A stretch of 33,281 nucleotides of DNA from positions 1-33,281 of the forward strand of contig NZ_JAHRWW010000047.1 of the NCBI RefSeq assembly GCF_019104945.1, read 5' to 3'. The position numbers were made by a program, and so were the translations under genes. Shown here one piece after another: positions 26,295 through 33,281 of this stretch (the first letter of the stretch is position 1; each line of letters starts with the position of its first letter). This DNA comes from Thermomonas sp. Its GTDB lineage: Bacteria > Pseudomonadota > Gammaproteobacteria > Xanthomonadales > Xanthomonadaceae. Under the pieces are notes generated by a model that did not search any database, was not told the DNA's origin, and worked only from the letters and a program-made list of their open reading frames with translations.

Positions 26295-26696
26295 TTACAT
26301 CGGTGGGCGTATCCACGCCGAACTACGCGCACCAAGCCACACCAACGCCAGCCCAAGCACGAGCGTTGTCGCCAAATAGCCAAGCATCAACGCATTACGG
26401 TCGGTGCGCGCAAACAGCAGGCATTCCAGCATCAGCGATGAGTACGTGGTGAGCCCACCTAACACCCCCACAATCAAAAACGCACGCCAGTACAGTGCAT
26501 GCGAACCGCGTCCTTCCAGCCACACGGCCAAAAAGCCAATGGCGAACGAACCAATCATATTGGCCGCGAGCGTTCCCCACGGAATGCCTTCGCCCAAACG
26601 CCGCAACAGCGCCCCACCCAGCCAAAACCGCCCCGCCGCACCCAGTGCGCCGCCGCACATCACTAAGATCAGCTGCTGCCACCAAAGCCCGGCCAT
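26295..26696 (-). CDS. crcB: Fluoride channel CrcB/Fluc
   Basis: 133-residue inner-membrane protein with four hydrophobic segments that works as a dual-topology dimer exporting fluoride. Family motifs are GGALGAAGRF near the N-terminus, GTLAANMIGSF in the middle, and GVLGGLTTYSS, which contains the sodium and fluoride pathway residues. The ATG at 26696 overlaps the rarA stop (TGATG) and has GGAAGGGG just before it. The frame also extends one codon further to a GTG. No fluoride riboswitch is expected inside this operon position, and none is seen. Confidence 0.94.
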   Translation of the reverse strand: MAGLWWQQLILVMCGGALGAAGRFWLGGALLRRLGEGIPWGTLAANMIGSFAIGFLAVWLEGRGSHALYWRAFLIVGVLGGLTTYSSLMLECLLFARTDRNALMLGYLATTLVLGLALVWLGARSSAWIRPPM

Positions 26697-28000
26697 CACC
26701 CCTTCCCCGCTTCTTGATCCCAGCGTTTTAACTGCGCGAGCTTCTCAGCAATTTTGATCTCAAGGCCGCGTGGCACCGGCTGATACCAACCGGGCTCGCT
26801 CAGCTCATCTGGGAAATAGGTTTCGCCCGCCGCATAAGCATTGGGTTCATCATGCGCATAGCGGTACTCATGCCCATAGCCCAATTCTTTCATCAGCTTG
26901 GTGGGGGCATTACGCAAGTGCACAGGCACCTCACGGCTCTTGTCCTGCTTCACGAAGGCGCGGGCTTGGTTATAGGCGTTGTAGCCCGCATTACTTTTTG
27001 CGGCAACGGCTAAATAGATCACCGCCTGCGCCAGTGCGAGCTCCCCCTCGGGGCTTCCCAAGCGTTCATAGGTCAGGGCTGCATCGTTGGCGATCTGCAT
27101 GGCTCTTGGATCGGCAAGACCGATATCCTCCCACGCCATGCGCACAATGCGCCGCGATAAATAACGCGGGTCAGCGCCGCCGTCCAACATGCGTGTGAGC
27201 CAATACAGCGCCGCATCGGGATGCGAGCCGCGTACCGACTTATGCAGAGCTGAAATTTGGTCATAAAAATTGTCGCCACCTTTGTCAAAGCGCCGACTGT
27301 TTAAGGTCAATGCGTTCTGCACAAACGCTGCATCAATATGCGTAATGCCCGCCGCGCTCGCCGCGGTTTGACACTGTTCAAGCAGATTCAACAATCGGCG
27401 CGCATCGCCATCGGCATAGCCAATAAGCGTGTCACTGGCCAATGGATCGAACGCCAAGCCATGTAGTGCTTTTTCTTGAGCGCGCCGCAGAAGTTGCTGC
27501 AACTCCTCTTCGCTAAGCGACTTCAGCACATACACCTGTGCGCGCGAGAGCAAAGCAGAGTTCACTTCAAACGATGGGTTTTCGGTGGTGGCACCAATGA
27601 ACGTCACCAGCCCGCTTTCGGCATAAGGAAGTAACGCGTCTTGCTGGGCCTTGTTGAAGCGGTGAATTTCATCCACGAATAAAATCGTGTGCTTGCCTAG
27701 ACTGAGGTTTTGTTGGGCCTGCTCCATCGCAGCGCGAATATCTTTTACCCCAGAGAACACCGCAGAAAGCGCGATAAACTCACACTTGAACGCTGTCGCC
27801 GTGAGCCGCGCCAGTGTGGTCTTCCCCACCCCTGGCGGCCCCCAGAAGATCATGGAGTGCGGCTTGCCCGACTGGAACGACAGCCGCAGCGGCTTGCCCT
27901 CGCCCAATAAATGCGACTGCCCGATCACCTCATCCAATGTCGTTGGACGCAAGGCTTCCGCCAATGGAACAGCAGGATCGCGGGCAAACAGATCAGGCAT
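26696..28000 (-). CDS. rarA: Replication-associated recombination protein A (RarA/MgsA)
   Basis: 434-residue AAA+ ATPase that acts at stalled replication forks and interacts with single-strand-binding protein. Walker A is GPPGVGKT (54-61), Walker B is FVDEIHRF (Asp110, Glu111), and the sensor-1 and arginine-finger region is GATTENPSFEVNSALLSR. The C-terminal half has the RarA/WRNIP1 tetramerisation motifs (DGGADPRYLSRRIVRMAWEDIGLADPRA region). Its ATG overlaps the lolA stop (TAATG), and its stop overlaps crcB. The order ftsK-lolA-rarA is conserved across gammaproteobacteria. Confidence 0.96.
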   Translation of the reverse strand: MPDLFARDPAVPLAEALRPTTLDEVIGQSHLLGEGKPLRLSFQSGKPHSMIFWGPPGVGKTTLARLTATAFKCEFIALSAVFSGVKDIRAAMEQAQQNLSLGKHTILFVDEIHRFNKAQQDALLPYAESGLVTFIGATTENPSFEVNSALLSRAQVYVLKSLSEEELQQLLRRAQEKALHGLAFDPLASDTLIGYADGDARRLLNLLEQCQTAASAAGITHIDAAFVQNALTLNSRRFDKGGDNFYDQISALHKSVRGSHPDAALYWLTRMLDGGADPRYLSRRIVRMAWEDIGLADPRAMQIANDAALTYERLGSPEGELALAQAVIYLAVAAKSNAGYNAYNQARAFVKQDKSREVPVHLRNAPTKLMKELGYGHEYRYAHDEPNAYAAGETYFPDELSEPGWYQPVPRGLEIKIAEKLAQLKRWDQEAGKG

Positions 28001-28617
28001 TATTGACCAATCACATCAACGCCTTTGGGCGGGGTAAACGTAAACACAGCTTTATTGAAGGCCGGGTTGCGCTGCAAGTGGCTAAACACAATTACGGTAC
28101 GTTGCCCTAAGGCATCGGTATAGTCGAGCTGCGCAAGCTGATTATTCGAAAATCCAAGCCGTGCGCGCTTAAACGCCGCTTCCGCCGCACGCGGCGCAAT
28201 GTCCAGCCACTCCATTCCTGCATTTGTACCGGCTTCTTTTACGTTGAAGTCGCGGTCCAACCGCGCAGGCTCAAGCAAGATGGCCAGCGGGCTATTGGCC
28301 TCTTCTGCACCTTGCGGGCGCTTACTCACTTGGCTTAAATCCGGGTCATACACCCATACGGTTTTGCCGTCGGCCACGATGAGCTGCTCATAGGGTGTCA
28401 CATATTCCCAGCGGAACAAGCGCGGCGCCGAAACCGCCACGCGTCCACTCGTATTTTCTTTGGGCTTGCCCTGCGCGCTAAAGACCTGTTGGCTGAACTG
28501 TCCATCCAAGCCTTTGAGGCCATGCGTAAAGGCGTTGAGCTGATCGCGCGCGCCTGCGTAGGCCCCGCTTGTCGCCAGCATCAATGCAGCACCCATAATC
28601 GACACGACATAGTTCAT
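28000..28617 (-). CDS. lolA: Outer-membrane lipoprotein carrier protein LolA
   Basis: 205-residue periplasmic chaperone that ferries lipoproteins from LolCDE to LolB. The signal peptide occupies residues 1-21 with likely cleavage after AYA. The mature protein has GLDGQFSQQVF, SGRVAVSAPRLFRWEYVTPYEQLIVADGKTVWVYDPDLSQV and SPLAILLEP, all typical of LolA. The start at 28617 has GCAGGAG seven bases upstream; the frame's earlier Met at 28680 would lie before any plausible signal peptide and overlap ftsK. The C-terminus (FTPPKGVDVIG) is also classic. It lies 59 bases after ftsK. Confidence 0.95.
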   Translation of the reverse strand: MNYVVSIMGAALMLATSGAYAGARDQLNAFTHGLKGLDGQFSQQVFSAQGKPKENTSGRVAVSAPRLFRWEYVTPYEQLIVADGKTVWVYDPDLSQVSKRPQGAEEANSPLAILLEPARLDRDFNVKEAGTNAGMEWLDIAPRAAEAAFKRARLGFSNNQLAQLDYTDALGQRTVIVFSHLQRNPAFNKAVFTFTPPKGVDVIGQ

Positions 28618-28676
28618 TCGAATTCTCCTGCGGGGGTGTAGGCAGTGTTGCGCAAGAATGCTGAATGCGCCCCGCA

Positions 28677-31055
28677 TCATATCCGTGGTGGCGGCGGTGC
28701 CAACACGGTGCGGTCACCATTGTGCTCGGGTGTGCTCACAATACCTGCCGCCTCCATCGCTTCCACCAAACGCGCGGCACGGTTATAGCCAATTTTCAAT
28801 CGCCGCTGTACGCCCGAAATTGAAGCGCGGCGGGTTTCCGTCACGATTTGCACCGCCTGATCGTACAGTGGGTCGGCTTCAGGATCATCGCTTGTAGCCG
28901 CTTCTGGAAGCCCGGTTGCGCCCACCACGGTGCCGTCATACAGGGTCTGCGCCTCTTCCAAAACGCCCTCGATGTAATCCGGCCCACCACCAATTTGTTT
29001 GAGGTGCTCAACAACACGATGCACTTCATCATCGGACACAAACGCGCCATGCACACGCTCGGGCATGGAGGTTCCAGGCGGCATGTACAACATATCGCCA
29101 TTCCCCAACAACGCCTCGGCGCCGCTTTGGTCAAGAATCGTGCGGCTATCAATTTTGCTCGACACTTGGAACGCAATACGCGTGGGGATATTGGCTTTGA
29201 TCAGGCCAGTAATCACATCCACCGACGGGCGCTGAGTGGCGAGAATGAGATGGATCCCCGCCGCACGCGCTTTCTGCGCTAAACGTGCAATGAGCTCTTC
29301 TACCTTTTTACCGACGATCATCATCATGTCGGCAAATTCGTCGATAAACACCACGATGAACGGCAGCGGTTCTAGCGTGGGTGGTGCTTCGCTCACATCC
29401 GGGTTCGGCTTAAACAGCGGATCGAGCAGTGGTTGCCCCGCCTCGATGCTATCGCGTACTTTTTTATTGAAGCCTGCCAAATTACGCACACCCACCGCGC
29501 TCATCAGCTTGTAGCGACGCTCCATTTCGGCCACGCACCAACGCAGGCCGTTGGCAGCCTCTTTCATATCCGTCACCACCGGTGCCAGCAGGTGCGGGAT
29601 GCCTTGATAGACAGACAGCTCCAACATCTTCGGGTCGATCATCAGCACCCGCACGTCCTTCGCCGAGGCTTTGTAAAGCAGCGAAAGCACCATCGCATTG
29701 ACCGCCACCGACTTACCCGACCCCGTTGTACCGGCCACCAGCAAGTGCGGCATACGCGCCAAATCAGCCACGATGGGCTTGCCCGCGATGTCTTTACCTA
29801 ACGCCAGCGTGAGCGCACTGGAAGACTTGTCGTACTCTTTTGAACGCAGCAGCTCCGAGAGATAAATCATCTCGCGCTTGGTGTTCGGCGTTTCCAAACC
29901 GATCACCGATTTGCCCGGAATCACGTCCACCACGCGCACCGATTTCACCGACAGGCCGCGCGCGATGTCTTTATCCAAAGACGAAATTTGGCTGACTTTA
30001 ATTCCCGGTGCGGGCTCAATTTCAAACCGCGTGATCACCGGCCCCGGATAGGCCCCCACCACCTGGGCATCGATACGAAAATCTTTGAGCTTGAACTCGA
30101 TCTGCCGCGATAGCGTTTCCAGAGTCTGCGCGTCATATCCCTTGGGCTGCGGTTTCGGATCGTCAAGCAGTGCAAGCGGCGGAATGCCGGTGCCATCGTC
30201 CACATGGAACAGTGGAATTTGCTGCTCGCGCTTGGCGCGGTCACTTTTTTCCACCGTCGGCGCGGCGGGCGGCTCGATTTTGACCTTCTCACGGCGTAGC
30301 TGATTTTTGCTGTCGGCTTTACGCGCTTCTTCGCGCTCTTCACGCAGTGCCCGCGCCTCGCTCCATTCCGTTGCCTGTTTCGCTCCCTGCCGCGCACCAC
30401 GATTGAGCATGCCCGGTAGCGCTAAAACCCACGCACCGATACGATCCATCACCGCCAGCCAAGACAGCCCCGTGGCCAGCGTGACCGAAATTAAGAACAG
30501 GCTTACCAAAAATAGATTAGCCCCCATCGCGCCCACGCCATATTGCAGCGAGCGCCCGGCCAGCGTGCCTAAAATGCCGCCTGCGCTTGCTGAAAATTGG
30601 TTGGCAGGCACTTGCTGCAGGTATAGCAGCCCGCAGCTAGCGATCAAAAAACCAACGATACCAAGCAGCCGTAACGCAGGGCCAAGATCGGCTTTGCCAT
30701 CGCCATCGCTATCCATTCCAAACAGCGCAATCCAAGCGATCACCCCCAGCATGATGGGCAGCAAAAACGCCACATAGCCGGTAAGGAACAGCAAGAAACT
30801 GGCGATCCACGCACCACCAACTCCGCCCCAATTATGCAGTGGTGCCAACAGGCTAGATTCGCGATCCCAACCTGGATCGGCAGGAGAATAGGTAAATAGG
30901 CAGACCAGTAAATAGAACAAAAACGGCGCGATCGCAATCAAGGCAAAATCGCGCCACATACGGTGACGCTGCGGGCTTACGCCTGCATCGCTACCGCTGG
31001 CCTTCGATACTGCCTTTCGGTCGTTTTTCACCGCATCGCTTACCGCTTTCGCCAC
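28677..31055 (-). CDS. ftsK: DNA translocase FtsK
   Basis: 792-residue cell-division DNA pump that clears and aligns chromosome termini at the septum and activates XerCD. The N-terminus has four to five membrane segments between about 37 and 215, and the linker after them is short and charged (about 220-300). The motor has Walker A GTTGSGKS with Lys448 and Walker [12 protein letters not shown]. The C-terminal gamma winged helix is present ([23 protein letters not shown]). The first codon is GTG at 31055, with no obvious ribosome binding site; an ATG at 30959 lies just before TM1. The linker is shorter than that of E. coli FtsK, as is usual outside enterobacteria. Confidence 0.95.
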   Translation of the reverse strand: MAKAVSDAVKNDRKAVSKASGSDAGVSPQRHRMWRDFALIAIAPFLFYLLVCLFTYSPADPGWDRESSLLAPLHNWGGVGGAWIASFLLFLTGYVAFLLPIMLGVIAWIALFGMDSDGDGKADLGPALRLLGIVGFLIASCGLLYLQQVPANQFSASAGGILGTLAGRSLQYGVGAMGANLFLVSLFLISVTLATGLSWLAVMDRIGAWVLALPGMLNRGARQGAKQATEWSEARALREEREEARKADSKNQLRREKVKIEPPAAPTVEKSDRAKREQQIPLFHVDDGTGIPPLALLDDPKPQPKGYDAQTLETLSRQIEFKLKDFRIDAQVVGAYPGPVITRFEIEPAPGIKVSQISSLDKDIARGLSVKSVRVVDVIPGKSVIGLETPNTKREMIYLSELLRSKEYDKSSSALTLALGKDIAGKPIVADLARMPHLLVAGTTGSGKSVAVNAMVLSLLYKASAKDVRVLMIDPKMLELSVYQGIPHLLAPVVTDMKEAANGLRWCVAEMERRYKLMSAVGVRNLAGFNKKVRDSIEAGQPLLDPLFKPNPDVSEAPPTLEPLPFIVVFIDEFADMMMIVGKKVEELIARLAQKARAAGIHLILATQRPSVDVITGLIKANIPTRIAFQVSSKIDSRTILDQSGAEALLGNGDMLYMPPGTSMPERVHGAFVSDDEVHRVVEHLKQIGGGPDYIEGVLEEAQTLYDGTVVGATGLPEAATSDDPEADPLYDQAVQIVTETRRASISGVQRRLKIGYNRAARLVEAMEAAGIVSTPEHNGDRTVLAPPPPRI

Positions 31056-32212
<1,157 letters not shown>

Positions 32213-32223
32213 GCGTACGTGCG

Positions 32224-32256
32224 ATACTGACAACGTATATACTTCGTCAGTATATT
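32224..32256 (+). promoter_or_regulatory. Promoter and dyad operator of the toxin-antitoxin operon
   Basis: CTGACA (32227-32232), an 18-base spacer, then TATATT (32251-32256) is a good sigma-70-type promoter. It is overlaid by an inverted repeat, ATACTGAC (32224-32231) and GTCAGTAT (32246-32253), with a central GTATATAC palindrome at 32235-32242. Ribbon-helix-helix antitoxins typically repress such sites, so autoregulation is a reasonable inference. Confidence 0.6.
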
Positions 32257-32272
32257 CGTAAAAGAGTGCACC

Positions 32273-32554
32273 ATGTCGAAAGAAGCCGTGTTCACGATGA
32301 AGCTGGAACCGGAGCTGCGCGCCGACTTCATGGCCGAGGTGGCTGGCGAAGATCGGCCAGCATCTCAAGTCGTGCGCGAGCTGATGCGCGGCTACATCGA
32401 ACAGCGCCGCCAGGCCCGCGAATATGACGACTACTTGCGGCGCAAGGTCGAAGCTGGCCGCGCCTCGATGCGGGCCGGTATTGGTCGGCCGAATGATGAT
32501 GTTGAAGCTGCGTTCGCTACCCGGCGCAACCAGGTAGCGACAAGCCAAGCGTGA
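32273..32554 (+). CDS. ParD-like ribbon-helix-helix antitoxin
   Basis: 93-residue protein. The N-terminal half fits a ribbon-helix-helix DNA-binding fold (short beta strand VFTMKLEP, then ELRADFMAEVAGEDRPASQVVRELM). The acidic and charged C-terminal half would wrap the toxin. AAGAG lies 8 bases before the ATG. Its stop overlaps the toxin's GTG start by 4 bases (GTGA), the usual arrangement of parDE-type operons. It should bind the dyad just upstream. Its partner toxin is interrupted, so its present role may be only DNA binding or protection against related toxins. Confidence 0.82.
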   Translation: MSKEAVFTMKLEPELRADFMAEVAGEDRPASQVVRELMRGYIEQRRQAREYDDYLRRKVEAGRASMRAGIGRPNDDVEAAFATRRNQVATSQA

Positions 32555-32835
32555 TCGTTGTCTGAACGCCAGAGGCAGAGCAAGACCGCTCCGACATTTG
32601 GGACTACATCGCGGCCGACAATACCGATGCGGCCGTCTACATGGACAAGCTTTTCAGTGAGGCGGCCGCAAAGCTGGCCTCTCATCCGAAGGTGGGCAGG
32701 CCGGGCAAGATTTCAGGCACTCGTGAGCTGATACCGCATGAAAGCTATAGGCTGGTGTACGAGATCGACGGGAACACGGTTTGGGTGTTAACCCTGGTGC
32801 ATACCGCCCGCCAGTGGCCGCCAATTAAGGTGTGA
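32551..32835 (+). pseudogene. ParE/RelE-type toxin gene interrupted by a stop at codon 5
   Basis: From the GTG at 32551 the frame reads V-I-V-V-stop-T-P-E-A-E-Q-D and then stays open for 89 codons to 32835. The continuation is clearly ParE-like (DRSDIWDYIAADN, HPKVGRPGKISGTREL, SYRLVYEIDGNTVWVLTLVHTARQWPP). Relatives as I remember them have Trp at the interrupted position (VVWTPEAEQD), and TGA differs from TGG by one base. The intact toxin would have about 94 residues and poison gyrase or mRNA translation, depending on subfamily. Reinitiation at the ATG at 32641 would give a 64-residue fragment lacking the first strand and much of the helical hairpin, probably inactive. A sequencing error is the main alternative. 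Confidence 0.8.
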
Positions 32836-32919
32836 GACACTGGCTCACTCCCACTCCATCATCAACAGGCCACCCAAACCCGCGTGGATAAAGGGATTGG
32901 CTGTGATCGACATGAGGCC

Positions 32920-32939
32920 TTACCGTCGCTTTTACCGTC
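32920..32939. repeat. Spaced direct repeat TTACCGTC-GCTT-TTACCGTC
   Basis: Two identical 8-base units separated by 4 bases, 12 bases start to start (about one helical turn). This spacing is typical of tandem protein-binding sites such as recombinase arm sites, iterons or operators. No gene nearby explains it. Confidence 0.5.
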
Positions 32940-33167
32940 ACCCGGCAAGACCTTTGTCTGGCCCGGAAGATGGAGAGATTTTAGGGGCGACGACTCTGGC
33001 AACACCATCGTCAATCGGCCTCTAGAGTAACGCAAAACGACGTCTTTCCCATCTTCACTTCGCCGTGGACCCTGCCCCCCCTGCATGCCCTCAATTCTTG
33101 GGGTCCCTATGACACGGCATCATTCAGTCGAGGCTCCGCTAGATCGCGACTAGGCCCATGAGCAAGG

Positions 33168-33281
33168 TCAGACCTTCGTCATTGAATGCCCCATGTTGGG
33201 CCCCTGCCCCAGATGCTCAGCGCCTCGGATTGCGGCCTCGGGGAACAGATTCTGCGCAACGATCGCCGTGCGCGCCGCTGC
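33168..33281 (-). CDS. Possible C-terminal fragment of a gene running off the window
   Basis: An open reverse frame enters at 33281 and stops at 33168 after 37 codons, ending GAEHLGQGPNMGHSMTKV. I do not recognise the family; a recombinase C-terminus was considered because of the GHS-TK pattern, but the catalytic Tyr is not visible. It may be non-coding. Confidence 0.2.
   Translation of the reverse strand, partial: AAARTAIVAQNLFPEAAIRGAEHLGQGPNMGHSMTKV

Larger units (their letters stand above)
32836..33281. other. Accessory flank without a supportable gene
   Basis: This 446-base stretch has no gene I can defend. On the reverse strand a 74-codon frame (33086-32862) has a composition unlike a protein, and a 22-codon frame ends MMEWE-stop at about 32844. 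The latter's last bases, GAGTGGGAGTGA, resemble the 3' end of guaA, a known integration site. A spaced direct repeat lies at 32920-32939. The look is that of an island edge or decayed mobile DNA, but nothing here proves it. Confidence 0.35.

Noticed and set aside
32563-32565. TGA in the toxin as selenocysteine or programmed readthrough
   Set aside because: No selenocysteine insertion hairpin was recognised after it, the expected residue is Trp and not Cys, and toxins of this family are not selenoproteins. A simple nonsense mutation or read error is more economical.
32862-33086. 74-codon reverse frame in the right flank
   Set aside because: Composition and pattern are not protein-like, no ribosome binding site is evident, and no family is recognisable.

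Overview
The window looks like a chromosomal segment of a gammaproteobacterium, most likely of the Xanthomonadales/Lysobacterales. The reasons are the gene order trxB / ftsK-lolA-rarA-crcB, a chemotaxis gene block carrying several tandem receptors, and free-standing secreted TonB C-terminal-domain proteins. All of this is judged by eye from sequence and remembered family motifs; no database search was run.

Layout. Positions 85-3355 hold metabolic genes: a ChaN-type lipoprotein, then a two-gene leucine-degradation unit (leucine dehydrogenase and isovaleryl-CoA dehydrogenase). Positions 3506-26233 form a signalling island with five methyl-accepting chemotaxis proteins (MCPs), cheW, cheR, cheD and cheB. 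Interleaved with them are an OprP-type porin, two small TonB_C proteins, a sensory c-di-GMP phosphodiesterase translationally overlapping cheR, and a reverse-strand operon encoding a NarL-type two-component pair, an EAL protein and a membrane GGDEF protein. No cheA, cheY or cheZ is present, so the kinase and output proteins must lie elsewhere, if the system works conventionally. Candidate sigma-28 (FliA) promoters precede cheW and three of the MCPs, tying the block to the flagellar regulon. Positions 26295-31055 are the reverse-strand housekeeping run crcB, rarA, lolA and ftsK, divergent from trxB (31259-32212). The last kilobase is accessory: a ParD/ParE-type toxin-antitoxin operon whose toxin is broken by a stop at codon 5, then 446 bases of non-coding or remnant DNA with recombination-like repeats.

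Most notable observations. (1) The four large MCPs have unrelated sensor regions, but from the first HAMP domain to the signalling tip they share an indel-free 319-residue register. It contains a five-step ladder of HAMP-like motifs spaced 45, 46, 44 and 46 residues in every copy. (2) CheD and the sensorless fifth MCP end in the same seven residues (AGSVELF) through different codons. (3) That same MCP carries a D-x-x-x-Q segment resembling the CheZ phosphatase motif. (4) Only one receptor carries a CheR-tethering C-terminal pentapeptide (HWQEF). (5) c-di-GMP enzymes are physically interwoven with the chemotaxis genes. Together these suggest a chemosensory block in which adaptation enzymes, receptors and c-di-GMP turnover are co-regulated.
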